Below, one piece after another: positions 32,703 through 41,894 of a DNA stretch of 64,000 bases. The stretch is taken from positions 3,100,001 to 3,164,000 of the forward strand of contig NZ_CP137891.1 of the NCBI RefSeq assembly GCF_033547075.1. Reading direction: 5' to 3'. The stretch is from Flavobacterium ardleyense. GTDB lineage: Bacteria; Bacteroidota; Bacteroidia; Flavobacteriales; Flavobacteriaceae. Position 1 is the stretch's first letter. Each line of letters begins with the position of its first letter. The notes below the pieces were generated by a model. It saw only the letters and a list, made by a program, of their open reading frames with translations, did no database searches and was not told the DNA's origin. Both the position numbers and the translations under genes were made by a program.

Positions 32703-33574
32703 AACTGGATTAACTTTTACTTTGCATAATCACTTGCATTCTGACTTTCATCTTTAGGTAACTGTGCATTATCTAGCAATTTATTTGCCAAATTCAACTT
32801 TTTTTAAAATAGAATCCAACCCTTAAAATCTACTGATTTGGGGTCAATTTTTGCTTTTAACATTTTTATTTGGCTAAATCTACATCTGTGTTCAACTTGA
32901 CATTATATAAAATTCAAATCTTTTACAGATAGTAAAACTTTGAGTTTTATTATGTGATTTGCTTCGCCTGTTCGCTTTGCTCGAGTCTCCTTCGTCGAAA
33001 TGACAATTTTATGGAGTTTGGCTAATTGTAAAGTCCATATTATATTTTGCAATTTAACGAAAATTCATGTAACCTATTCGTCTAATGCCTGCAAAAAATA
33101 CTATAACTATGGTCTTCAACACTATTATAATATTATTTCGATTTTACATTCCATATCCCCGATAGCGCGCATTTACTTCGTCAGTTCGGCAAAGCCTCGG
33201 GTGCAATCCGTGCCCGTAAACTGCTAAAGAATTCATTATTTAAAGATAATCTAGCTCAAGCTAGAAAACTGTTCAAAGCTCACATTTTAATAGATTTTTA
33301 CAACAAAGCTTCAAATCATACTACTTGGTTTGTTTAGAAAAATAATTAGTATCAAATGCGAAATCCCCTAGCCCCGATTAGAGCGGCATCCTCTTTATGG
33401 TTGCGCGAAGCAGCAACTATGAAGAGATACAGCGGAAAGCGGGATAAAGCTCCAAAAAAAAATCATGAAAATGAAACGAATTTTCTAAAGGCTAAAAAAG
33501 TCTGAAAAAAGGTTGAATTCCAATTTAATCAAAATGCAAGTCGTACCTTTGCAAAGCATTATAAAATAGTACAA
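32703..33574. other. 872-bp intergenic region with repeat remnants and the lipA promoter
   Basis: Non-coding. At about 32960-33003 is TTCGCTTTGCTCGAGTCTCC followed by TTCGTCGAAATGACA, a fragment shared with 21.18 and 42.89 kb. Around 33152-33226 a GC-richer block (CCCCGATAGCGCGCATTTAC to CCCGTAAACTGC) looks like another repeat fragment. At 33361-33453 lies the clearest structured-repeat copy (listed separately). TACCTTTG at 33544-33551 is a -7 box 23 bp before lipA. No convincing gene. Confidence 0.55.
33361..33453 (+). repeat. Dispersed structured repeat, copy 1
   Basis: Flanks CCCCTAGCCCCGATTAGAGC-GGCATCC (left) and GATACAGCGGAAAGCGGGA-TAAAGCTCC (right) enclose a 13-bp stem: TCTTTATGGTTGC (33392-33404) with GCAACTATGAAGA (33413-33425), all positions pairing if G-U is allowed. 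The gap between arms is GCGAAGCA. Confidence 0.7.
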
Positions 33575-34444
33575 ATGGAGACAGTTTTAGACAATACGTT
33601 ACCGATTGGCAAACCAAAATGGCTTAAAGTAAAGCTTCCAATAGGCAAGAAATACACCGAACTTCGTGGGCTTGTAGACAAATATGAGTTGAATACGATT
33701 TGTACTTCGGGCAGTTGTCCGAATATGGGCGAATGCTGGGGCGAAGGAACGGCAACATTTATGATTTTAGGTAATGTGTGCACCCGTTCATGTGGGTTTT
33801 GTGGTGTAAAAACTGGACGTCCTGAAACCGTAGATTGGGGTGAGCCAGAAAAAGTAGCCCGCTCGATAAAAATTATGAATATTAAGCACGCTGTTGTTAC
33901 TAGTGTTGACCGCGACGACTTGAAAGATATGGGTTCTATTATTTGGTTTGAAACCGTGCAAGCGATAAGAAGAATGAATCCGAAGACAACTTTGGAGACA
34001 CTAATTCCTGATTTTCAAGGAATAGAGCGCCACTTAGATAGGATTGTTGAAGCAAATCCCGAGGTGGTTTCTCACAATATGGAAACGGTAAGAAGACTTA
34101 CACGTGAAGTGCGAATTCAAGCAAAATACGACCGAAGTCTTGCAGTTTTAAAGTACTTAAAAGAGCAAGGAATCAATAGAACAAAGTCGGGAATTATGCT
34201 AGGCCTTGGTGAACTTGAAGAGGAAGTAATTGAAACTTTGCACGATTTAAGAGCTGCAAACGTGGATGTTGTAACTATTGGTCAATACCTTCAGCCGAGC
34301 AAAAAGCACCTACCTGTAAAAGAATTCATCACACCCGAGCAGTTTGCTAAATATGAAAAAATTGGACTCGATTTAGGCTTTAGACACGTAGAAAGTGGTC
34401 CACTTGTGCGCTCATCTTACAAAGCACAAAAACATATTTTATAA
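33575..34444 (+). CDS. lipA: Lipoyl synthase
   Basis: Radical SAM enzyme inserting two sulfurs into protein-bound octanoyl groups, 289 residues. The auxiliary cluster ligands are C43, C48 and C54 ([12 protein letters not shown]), and the radical SAM cluster is C69, C73, C76 (CTRSCGFC). The C-terminal RSSY motif gives the serine ligand. All expected residues are present. GAPDH begins 18 bp downstream, so the two are likely co-transcribed. A -7 box is at 33544. Confidence 0.97.
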   Translation: METVLDNTLPIGKPKWLKVKLPIGKKYTELRGLVDKYELNTICTSGSCPNMGECWGEGTATFMILGNVCTRSCGFCGVKTGRPETVDWGEPEKVARSIKIMNIKHAVVTSVDRDDLKDMGSIIWFETVQAIRRMNPKTTLETLIPDFQGIERHLDRIVEANPEVVSHNMETVRRLTREVRIQAKYDRSLAVLKYLKEQGINRTKSGIMLGLGELEEEVIETLHDLRAANVDVVTIGQYLQPSKKHLPVKEFITPEQFAKYEKIGLDLGFRHVESGPLVRSSYKAQKHIL

Positions 34445-34462
34445 ATTTATTTATAGCTTTTA

Positions 34463-35464
34463 ATGTCAAAAATTAAAGTTGCAATTAATGGTTTTGGCCG
34501 TATTGGTCGAAATTTATTTAGATTATTACTTGATCATCCTCACATTGATGTAGTCGCGATAAACGATATTTCGGACAATCATACGATGTCTCATTTATTG
34601 AAGTACGACAGTATTCACGGAGTATTAAAGCGAAACGTTTCTTTTGATCAAGAAGCAATTTTGGTTGATGAAAAAAATTTCTTATTTTTTCATGAGAGGG
34701 ATGCCATTAATTTACCTTGGGGAAGTTTAGATATTGACGTTGTAATTGAATCTACGGGGAAGTATAAAACTTTGGAAGATATTTCTAAACATTTACATGC
34801 AGGAGCAAAAAAAGTTATTCTTTCTGCTCCTGCAGAAGTTGATAGCATTAAAACTATCGTACTTGGAGTAAATGAGCATATCTTGGACGGTACCGAAACG
34901 ATCGTTTCCAATGCTAGCTGCACGACCAATAATGCGGCGCCAATGCTGAAAATTTTGGATGAACTTTGCCAAATTGAAAATGCCTATATTACAACTGTGC
35001 ATTCTTATACTACTGATCAAAGTTTGCACGATCAGCCTCATAAAGATTTGCGCCGCGCGCGAGCTGCTAGCCAATCTATAGTTCCAACAACGACTGGAGC
35101 GGCAAAGGCCTTGACAAAAATCTTTCCTTCCATGGAAGGAAAAATTGGAGGTAGCGGAATACGAGTTCCCGTACCTGATGGCTCGCTCACAGATCTAACT
35201 GCCTATGTAAAACGGGAAGTTACAATCGAAGAAATAAATGCAGCGTTCTTGAAGGCTTCGCAAAATGGACTGAATGGAATTCTCGATTATACCGAAGATC
35301 CTATAGTGTCTGTCGATATTTTGGGCAATCCAACTTCTTGCCTTTTTGATGCACAATTAACATCGGTAATTGGCAAAATGGTAAAAGTAGTAGGTTGGTA
35401 TGATAACGAGATTGGATATAGTTCTAGATTAATAGATTTAATTATGCTACTAAATAAAAAATAA
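34463..35464 (+). CDS. gap: Glyceraldehyde-3-phosphate dehydrogenase, type I
   Basis: NAD-dependent GAPDH, 333 residues. The Rossmann start is AINGFGRIGRN (8-18), the catalytic Cys is C153 in SNASCTTN, the HSYT-x-DQ segment carries the catalytic His, and RRARAASQSIVPTTTGAAKA and WYDNEIGYSSRL are typical. It sits between lipA and a histidine kinase rather than with pgk or other glycolytic genes. It may be one of two paralogs; only this copy is in the window. Confidence 0.95.
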   Translation: MSKIKVAINGFGRIGRNLFRLLLDHPHIDVVAINDISDNHTMSHLLKYDSIHGVLKRNVSFDQEAILVDEKNFLFFHERDAINLPWGSLDIDVVIESTGKYKTLEDISKHLHAGAKKVILSAPAEVDSIKTIVLGVNEHILDGTETIVSNASCTTNNAAPMLKILDELCQIENAYITTVHSYTTDQSLHDQPHKDLRRARAASQSIVPTTTGAAKALTKIFPSMEGKIGGSGIRVPVPDGSLTDLTAYVKREVTIEEINAAFLKASQNGLNGILDYTEDPIVSVDILGNPTSCLFDAQLTSVIGKMVKVVGWYDNEIGYSSRLIDLIMLLNKK

Positions 35465-35497
35465 AGTAGTAAATTTATTCAAACTATAGCGTGAATT

Positions 35498-37660
35498 ATG
35501 AGATTTTGGCAATACAGTCTATTACTGTTCAGTATCCTAACTTTTTCTCAGCCAAAAGCTGAAAAATTAGACAGCGTTGCGACATATCTTCAAATTGCAG
35601 CTTTTGACATCAAAACCAATAATTACATTGCTGCTCTTGATCACACTCAGAAAGCGATAAATTATGCAGAGGCAAAAAATGATATTGATAATCAAGCAAA
35701 ATCGTATACGCTTCTAGGAGATCTTTATTTCCAAATTAAGAAATATGAAGATGCTTTTGATGGTTATGCCCACGCCTCCAAATTGTACGCCATACTTCCA
35801 GCGTCTTCTAACCAAGCTCTTGTATATTATAAAATAGGCCTTTGCTATATGCAAAAGAAGCAATATTCAATGGCTGAAAAATCATTTAATACTGCCAAGG
35901 AGATTTATCAATCTATTTCCTATCTCGATGCAATTGAACTTTTAGAATTGCAGAAAGGAATTTTATACAGAACGAACGGCAAAGTAGAAGAAGCTGCACA
36001 AATTTTTACTTCCCTCCTAGCTAAAACTGAAAAAGAAGATGTGTATAATATTCGGGCTGAAGCGCTTTATGAATTAGGCACTATTGAATTGGATAAAAAG
36101 CGTTCTAATCTTGCAATTAATTACCTAGATCGAGCTGCTATTTTCAATAAAAAAAATTTTAACCAAGATCTACAATCTAATATTTTCCTTGCTCTTAGTA
36201 CTGCGCATGAAAATATTGGACAAAATACCAAAGCATTCGCTTACTTGAAAGAGCATTTGGAACTTCGAAATAATATATCACTTATAAATAATAAGCGACT
36301 TGGTCAGGCGGAATATAACAAGTTTAAAGAAAGTGAAAAACTCAAGACTATTGAGCAAATGCATTTGGAAAATGAGCAGCAAAAGAAATCAAATCGATTC
36401 TCGAAGGTAATTAGTATTTTAGCAATAGCACTTATATCAATTTTGTCACTCCTTAGTTTGTCTTTGTATAAGAATAATATTATTCGAAATCATTCCAATC
36501 AACTTCTCAAAGACAAAAACAATGAGCTTCAAGCTGCAAAAGATAAGGCAGAAAAAGCTTCAAAAGCGCGGACAGAATTTCTTTCCACTGTAAGTCATGA
36601 ATTGCGTACTCCTTTAAATGCAATTAACGGAATAACGCATTTATTGATAACCGAAGAGCCAAAAAAAGATCAGTTAAAATACCTTAATGCCCTTAAATTT
36701 TCTGGCAATTATCTGTTGACATTTATTAATGAAATACTTGAAATAAATCGGATTGATTCTGGAACAGTGATTCCAGAAAAGATAGCTTTCAACTTACGAC
36801 AACTTCTAGAAAACATCCATAGCTCAATGAGTGAATTGGCAATTGACAACAACAATTTATTTGTCCTAGAAATAGACTCCGAAGTGCCCGATAATTTACT
36901 AGGAGACCCAACTAAACTTTCTCAAATCTTTATCAATCTTATCAATAATGCACTCAAATTTACTTCTGATGGTAGTGTAAAAGTTATCGCAAAACGAGAA
37001 ATGGCTGATGAAGGTACAGTTCTTATTAACTTTAAAGTTATAGATACGGGAATAGGTATTGCAAAAGAAAAGCAATCTGCCATATTTGACAGTTTTGCGC
37101 AAGGCTCAATTGAAATTAATCGAAAATATGGCGGTACAGGATTAGGCTTAAATATCGTAAAGAAACTTATCAAGATGATGGGAGGTAAAATTTCTCTTGA
37201 AAGTGAAATTGGACAAGGCTCCACCTTTTCATTTACTATAAATTTTGATCAAGGATCAGAGGTTTCTCGTCAATCAGAATATAGTTATAATGACGATGTA
37301 TTTGTTAACAAAAAAATTCTGCTGGTAGAAGACAATAAAATTAATCAGATGATCACTGAAAAATTGCTTCAGAATAAGCAAATTATTTGTGATACAATTG
37401 ATAATGGAGAAGAAGCAATTGAAATTATACGAGACAAGACATACGATTTAGTTCTGATGGATATTCATTTGCCGGGAATTAACGGAACGATTGCCACTCA
37501 GATGATTCGAGAATTTGATTCCCATACACCAATTATTGCATTAACTGCAATTTCGCTGAATGAAAACAGGGATATGTTGCTATCCTACGGGATGACCGAT
37601 GTGATAACTAAACCATTTGATCCCGAAAATTTCTATAAAATATTATCTCAGAATCTTTAA
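35498..37660 (+). CDS. Hybrid sensor histidine kinase with TPR sensor and receiver domain
   Basis: Single-protein phosphorelay of 720 residues. The N-terminal signal MRFWQYSLLLFSILTFSQ is followed by a periplasmic TPR array (about 30-260), a membrane helix (about 303-323), a coiled coil (330-360), HisKA with phospho-acceptor H367 in SHELRTPLN, an HATPase domain (N483 box, DTGIG at 516-520, GGTGLGLNI near 545) and a C-terminal receiver with D655 in VLMDIHLPG. No Hpt or DNA-binding output domain is present, so an unlinked Hpt protein or regulator is expected. The stop overlaps the convergent punA gene by 4 bp. Confidence 0.92.
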   Translation: MRFWQYSLLLFSILTFSQPKAEKLDSVATYLQIAAFDIKTNNYIAALDHTQKAINYAEAKNDIDNQAKSYTLLGDLYFQIKKYEDAFDGYAHASKLYAILPASSNQALVYYKIGLCYMQKKQYSMAEKSFNTAKEIYQSISYLDAIELLELQKGILYRTNGKVEEAAQIFTSLLAKTEKEDVYNIRAEALYELGTIELDKKRSNLAINYLDRAAIFNKKNFNQDLQSNIFLALSTAHENIGQNTKAFAYLKEHLELRNNISLINNKRLGQAEYNKFKESEKLKTIEQMHLENEQQKKSNRFSKVISILAIALISILSLLSLSLYKNNIIRNHSNQLLKDKNNELQAAKDKAEKASKARTEFLSTVSHELRTPLNAINGITHLLITEEPKKDQLKYLNALKFSGNYLLTFINEILEINRIDSGTVIPEKIAFNLRQLLENIHSSMSELAIDNNNLFVLEIDSEVPDNLLGDPTKLSQIFINLINNALKFTSDGSVKVIAKREMADEGTVLINFKVIDTGIGIAKEKQSAIFDSFAQGSIEINRKYGGTGLGLNIVKKLIKMMGGKISLESEIGQGSTFSFTINFDQGSEVSRQSEYSYNDDVFVNKKILLVEDNKINQMITEKLLQNKQIICDTIDNGEEAIEIIRDKTYDLVLMDIHLPGINGTIATQMIREFDSHTPIIALTAISLNENRDMLLSYGMTDVITKPFDPENFYKILSQNL

Positions 37661-38469
37661 TAGTTTTGAATAAGGGTTGAGATTAAATACCGCACTTCAG
37701 GCTCCGCTTTTTTCGCTGCTTGCAAAACTTCGGCGTGAGAGATATTCTCCATCTGCCCTTCGACACCCATATCGGTAATTACCGAAATACCAAAAGTCTC
37801 AATATCCATATGTCTGGCTACAATTACTTCGGGAACGGTAGACATTCCCACGCAGTCGGCGCCTAGAGTTTTTACCATTCGATACTCAGCTGGTGTTTCA
37901 AACGTTGGTCCCTGTAATCCAAGATAAACTCCTGTATGAACTGTGATATTTGCTGCTACAGCTATTTCTTGAACCTTTGCAATCATTTTTTGACTATAAG
38001 GTTCACTCATATTTACAAATCGTGGTCCAAATCTTTGATCATTCGCACCTCGAAGCGGATGTTCGGGCTGCATATTTATATGGTCATTAATCAGAACAAT
38101 TGATCCCACATTGAATTTAGAATTTACACCACCAGAAGCATTGGAGACAATTAGTTTTGTTATTCCTAACATTTTAAAAACTCTGATGGGAAAAGTGACT
38201 TCCTGCATTGAATAACCTTCATAATAATGAAAACGCCCTTGCATTGCAACTACTTTTTTGTCGCCTACTGTTCCAAATACTAAAGCTCCACTGTGACCTT
38301 CGACAGTTGAAACTGGAAAATTGGGAATTTCGCCGTAGGGCAATGTGAACTCGACCGAAATATCCTCGACAAAGCTGCCAAGCCCTGATCCTAAAATCAC
38401 TGCGTATTCTGGTGAGAAATTTGTTTTAGATTTAATAAAATCAGCTGTAGTTTGGACGGTTTCCCACAT
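37657..38469 (-). CDS. punA: Purine-nucleoside phosphorylase
   Basis: Trimeric-type purine nucleoside phosphorylase, 270 residues, cleaving inosine and guanosine nucleosides with phosphate. GSGLG (27-31) and the phosphate-binding GRFHYYEG, the purine site VSNASGGVN, and GPTFETPAEYRM with GADCVGMSTVPE are all present. It is convergent with the kinase gene (4-bp overlap), and lpxK lies upstream on the same strand after a 272-bp gap. Confidence 0.94.
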   Translation of the reverse strand: MWETVQTTADFIKSKTNFSPEYAVILGSGLGSFVEDISVEFTLPYGEIPNFPVSTVEGHSGALVFGTVGDKKVVAMQGRFHYYEGYSMQEVTFPIRVFKMLGITKLIVSNASGGVNSKFNVGSIVLINDHINMQPEHPLRGANDQRFGPRFVNMSEPYSQKMIAKVQEIAVAANITVHTGVYLGLQGPTFETPAEYRMVKTLGADCVGMSTVPEVIVARHMDIETFGISVITDMGVEGQMENISHAEVLQAAKKAEPEVRYLISTLIQNY

Positions 38470-38741
38470 AGGTTAGATTTAAAGATTGAAAAATTAAAAG
38501 ATTGGAGATTGAAAGATTAGAAAAATCTAAGTAATCGAAAAAATCTAAATTAATTATTTGCGAAAGTATTTAACAATCACAAAATATGCTTTACGCTTTC
38601 TTGTAAATATAGCCAATAAAACCCAACATCTAATACCAAACATTATCTAAGAAAGTTTAGAAAATACCGAAGTATAGAGGAAGAAAAATAACCTAAAAGA
38701 GAAAAATTAAGCTTATTTTTTTTTAGAAAATATGGATTAAC
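38470..38741. other. 272-bp A-rich gap with imperfect AGATTGAAA repeats
   Basis: Between punA and lpxK. 38480-38560 is a purine-rich run with imperfect repeats of AGATTGAAA/AAGATTGGAG. No hairpin with a T run, promoter box or gene was recognised. Confidence 0.4.
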
Positions 38742-39764
38742 CTATTTGTTCGTAGACTTTTTTAAGAAATCCAAAATGCTTTTATCAAACAATTCCTTGT
38801 CTTTAAGAAATGCACTTTTAATTGGCAAATAATAGATATTATCTGAAACTACAGAATCATATAATCGAACGTAATCCTTTTCAGTGGTGATTACGAGATT
38901 TTCTTTTGCTTTCGCTTTTATCGACTCTATTTCCGTTGGACTAAAATTGTGATGGTCTGGAAATTCTAATAAAGTATCGGATGGCTTTTTTAGATAGTCG
39001 AAAAAGTATTTGGGTTTCGCGATTCCGGCGAGTAAGGTTTTATTTTTTAATTTTACTTCTTGGACATAAATAGAGTTGTTTTCAGAAAAGACAAATTCAT
39101 CGTATTCAATTGTGCTAAAAAACAACTGTTGATTTTCAGTTAAAGCTAATTTCGACTTGACCTTTTGTTGTTGCTCTTGGCTCAGAGATGAAGGACATTT
39201 GGTTATGATTACAATCGCAGCTCGATCAGCACCTGATTTAGATTCACGCAAGTTTCCCGCAGGAAGTAGTAAATCATCAGAAAACAAATCAGAATAGGAA
39301 GTGAGCAAGATATATAATCCCGCTTTTACTTTGCGATGTTGATAAGCATCATCGAGAAGGACGACCTGAGTTTCTGGACGTAGTTTCAAAATATTCTGAA
39401 TTCCTTGTGTGCGATTTGCATCAACTGCGACAGAAACTTTTGGGAATTTCCTATGATATTGAAACGGTTCATCTCCCAACATTACAGCCGTAGAATTTTC
39501 ATCAGCAAGAAAAAATCCTTTACTACCTCTTTTATAACCACGACTTAAAATCGCAACCTTATAATAAGGAGTAAGTAATCTTGTGAGATATTCTACTTGT
39601 GGCGTCTTGCCGGTACCTCCAACATTGAGATTTCCAATGGCTATTATAGGAATATCAAACTCGGTCGATTTTAAAATTTCCTTATCAAAAAGAAAATTTC
39701 GAATACTAGTAATTCCGCCATACAGCAGTCCAAAAGGATATAGAAGTTTTCTGAGAATTTTCAT
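38742..39764 (-). CDS. lpxK: Tetraacyldisaccharide 4'-kinase
   Basis: Inner-membrane kinase that phosphorylates the lipid A precursor DSMP at the 4' position, 340 residues. A hydrophobic N-terminal segment (about 5-25) is followed by the P-loop GNLNVGGTGKTP (44-55), SRGYKRGS, GDEPFQYHRK, and DDAYQHRKV in place of the more usual DDGxQH with the catalytic DxxQ/H. The presence of lpxK indicates a Gram-negative outer membrane. Upstream (39765-39974) is a gap with one CTTTCGGCGAAAG element. Confidence 0.94.
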   Translation of the reverse strand: MKILRKLLYPFGLLYGGITSIRNFLFDKEILKSTEFDIPIIAIGNLNVGGTGKTPQVEYLTRLLTPYYKVAILSRGYKRGSKGFFLADENSTAVMLGDEPFQYHRKFPKVSVAVDANRTQGIQNILKLRPETQVVLLDDAYQHRKVKAGLYILLTSYSDLFSDDLLLPAGNLRESKSGADRAAIVIITKCPSSLSQEQQQKVKSKLALTENQQLFFSTIEYDEFVFSENNSIYVQEVKLKNKTLLAGIAKPKYFFDYLKKPSDTLLEFPDHHNFSPTEIESIKAKAKENLVITTEKDYVRLYDSVVSDNIYYLPIKSAFLKDKELFDKSILDFLKKSTNK

Positions 39765-39908
39765 TTTACGAAAGTATCAATTTTATTAATAGGAGAGCGA
39801 AAATTTCAAAATCTGATTCGGATATAATTTCAGTCAACGGCAAAATCAACTTACTCAGCTTCCTACTTTCCGGAAACCATCAGAAAAGAAAGCATTATAT
39901 TTACATTC

Positions 39909-39927
39909 TTCTTTCGGCGAAAGCCAA
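39909..39927 (-). repeat. CTTTCGCCGAAAG element, minus-strand copy
   Basis: TTCTTTCGGCGAAAGCC reads on the minus strand as GGCTTTCGCCGAAAGAA, the core also found at 4226, 4356 and 29130. It lies in the divergent gap between lpxK and the Nif3-like gene. Confidence 0.6.
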
Positions 39928-39974
39928 AAGATTTTTAAACTTAATAATTAAGCTTTTTAAATAATTATAGAAAT

Positions 39975-41069
39975 ATGAAACTATCAGAAATTGCTGGGAT
40001 TTTGGAAGAAATGTCTCCTCTAGCCCACGCCGAAGATTATGATAATGTTGGACTTCTCGTTGGAAATCCTCAAGCAGATATTCACGGAATTCTGGTTTGC
40101 CACGATGCTTTAGAATCTGTAATCGATGAAGCAATTACTAAAAATTGCAATATGATTGTTTGCTTTCATCCGATTCTGTTTTCGGGCCTTAAAAAGATTA
40201 CCGGCAAAAATTACGTAGAGCGTTCGGTTATTATAGCCATCAAAAACGACATTGCTATTTATGCTATCCACACCGCTTTGGACAATGACAAAAACGGGGT
40301 TAATAAAATAATGTGCGATGCTTTGGGACTTACTGATACCAAAATTCTTATTCCAAAGAAAAACACAGTTGGAAAGTTGGTAACATTCACTGTTCATGAA
40401 AATGCAAATGCAGTGCGCAAAGCTCTATTTGCTGCGGGTGCCGGATCTATAGGAAATTATGATCAGTGCAGTTTTGTGACGGAAGGAGTAGGTAGTTATC
40501 GTCCTGGCGCAGGAGCTGCTCCAGTAATTGGAAAACTAAATGAACGTACCGAAGCTGCTGAGCAAAAAATAGAAGTTACCTATAATAAGCACGAAGAAAG
40601 CAAGATCTTAAAAGCGCTTTTTGACGCTCATATATACGAAGAAGTTGCCTATGAAACTTATACCCTAAATAATACCAATCAAAACGTAGGGTTAGGAATG
40701 ACTGGAATCCTCAAAAATCCGGTCTCGGAACTAGAATTTCTCGAGCTAGTTAAGGACAAAATGCAGTGTGGGGGAATTCGACATTCGGCTTTTTTAGATA
40801 AAAAAGTTAGCAAAGTTGCAGTGCTTGGAGGTTCGGGCGCAAGTGCAATTTCTAATGCTATTGCGGCCCAAGCTGATATTTTTATCACTGCCGATCTAAA
40901 GTATCATAATTTTTATGAAGCTGAAAATAAAATAGTTCTAGCAGATATCGGACACTTTGAAAGTGAACGTTACACAAAAAATTATATTGTTGATTTTCTT
41001 CGGAAAAAAATCCTTAATTTTGCAATCATTTTATCAGAAGAAAATACAAATCCGGTTAAGTACTTATAA
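39975..41069 (+). CDS. Nif3-like dinuclear metal-centre protein
   Basis: Member of the Nif3/YbgI (GTP cyclohydrolase I type 2-like) family, 364 residues. Two Nif3 lobes: N-terminal with AEDYDNVGLLVG, CFHPILFSG and HTALDND; C-terminal with LGGSGASAI, DIFITADLKYHNFYEA and DIGHFESE. A PII-like domain of about 100 residues is inserted (about 130-235). The His/Asp/Glu ligands of the di-metal site are all present. Function unsettled in the family. The last 30 codons contain the promoter of the next gene. Confidence 0.88.
   Translation: MKLSEIAGILEEMSPLAHAEDYDNVGLLVGNPQADIHGILVCHDALESVIDEAITKNCNMIVCFHPILFSGLKKITGKNYVERSVIIAIKNDIAIYAIHTALDNDKNGVNKIMCDALGLTDTKILIPKKNTVGKLVTFTVHENANAVRKALFAAGAGSIGNYDQCSFVTEGVGSYRPGAGAAPVIGKLNERTEAAEQKIEVTYNKHEESKILKALFDAHIYEEVAYETYTLNNTNQNVGLGMTGILKNPVSELEFLELVKDKMQCGGIRHSAFLDKKVSKVAVLGGSGASAISNAIAAQADIFITADLKYHNFYEAENKIVLADIGHFESERYTKNYIVDFLRKKILNFAIILSEENTNPVKYL
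40990..41022 (+). promoter_or_regulatory. Promoter inside the end of the Nif3-like gene
   Basis: TTG at 40990-40992, a 22-bp spacer, and TAATTTTG at 41015-41022 lie within codons near the Nif3 3' end, 50 bp before the coiled-coil protein gene. This would let that gene be expressed separately from nif3. Confidence 0.5.
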
Positions 41070-41071
41070 TT

Positions 41072-41851
41072 ATGGCGAATATCAAAGAATTAAGTGTAGA
41101 GGAAAAATTAAGAGCATTATATGATTTGCAGTTAATTGATACACGTATTGACGAAATTAGAAATGTTCGTGGCGAATTGCCTCTAGAAGTTGAAGATCTA
41201 GAAGACGAAGTTGCCGGTCTTACCACTCGTTTGGACAAATTAAAAGCAGATCTTGAAGGAATCGAAGACAACATCAAAGGAAAGAAAGTTGCGATTGATA
41301 ACCATAAAGAATCTATCAAAAAATACACTAAGCAGCAAGAATCTGTACGCAACAACCGCGAATTTAACTCTCTTACAAAAGAAGTTGAATTTCAAGAGTT
41401 GGAAGTACAACTTTCTGAAAAACAAATAAAAGAGCTTAAAGTAACTATTGAGCACAAAAAAGATGTGATTTCTAAATCCAAAGAACAGTTGGAAATTAAG
41501 ACAACACATTTGAAACATAAAAAGTTAGAGTTAGAATCAATTATGTCTGAGACTGCAAAAGAAGAAGAATTTCTTATTGCAAAATCAAATGACTATGAAG
41601 CACTTATCGAAGAGCGTTTGCTTAAAGCATACAAAAGAATTCGTTCAAGTGTAAGAAATGGACTAGCGGTAGTTTCTATAGAAAGAGGTGCATCTGCAGG
41701 ATCTTTCTTTACAATTCCGCCTCAAACACAAGTTGAGATTGCTTCTCGCAAAAAAATCATCACTGACGAGCATTCTGGTCGTATCCTTGTAGATCACGCC
41801 CTTGCAGAAGAAGAGAGAGAGAAAATGGAGCAGTTGTTTTCAACTATCTAA
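41072..41851 (+). CDS. CdsZ-like zinc ribbon protein lacking its cysteines
   Basis: Soluble 259-residue protein of the family usually annotated as C4-type zinc ribbon domain protein. Residues about 30-180 are a long alpha-helical coiled coil. The C-terminal ribbon keeps the backbone motif SFFTIPPQTQVEI and II-x-D-EHSGRILV, but each of the four zinc cysteines is replaced (CGGC becomes GASAG, CEHCGR becomes DEHSGR); the protein contains no Cys at all. It starts 2 bp after the Nif3-like stop, the usual neighbour in this phylum. A terminator follows. Confidence 0.85.
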   Translation: MANIKELSVEEKLRALYDLQLIDTRIDEIRNVRGELPLEVEDLEDEVAGLTTRLDKLKADLEGIEDNIKGKKVAIDNHKESIKKYTKQQESVRNNREFNSLTKEVEFQELEVQLSEKQIKELKVTIEHKKDVISKSKEQLEIKTTHLKHKKLELESIMSETAKEEEFLIAKSNDYEALIEERLLKAYKRIRSSVRNGLAVVSIERGASAGSFFTIPPQTQVEIASRKKIITDEHSGRILVDHALAEEEREKMEQLFSTI

Positions 41852-41861
41852 AACATCTAGA

Positions 41862-41890
41862 AAAACCTTCGCATTGCGGAGGTTTTTTTT
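41862..41890 (+). terminator. Terminator after the coiled-coil protein gene
   Basis: AAAACCTTCGC-AT-TGCGGAGGTTTTTTTT: a 9-bp stem with one wobble and a T run, directly upstream of the alpha/beta hydrolase start at 41895. Confidence 0.8.
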
Positions 41891-41894
41891 TATT

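Noticed and set aside
33000..33227. 75-codon frame in the 872-bp gap
   Set aside because: No family resemblance, no promoter or start context; overlaps repeat fragments.
36899..37224. Antisense frames over the histidine kinase
   Set aside because: Shadows of the conserved HATPase and receiver frames; no family signal in the antisense reading.
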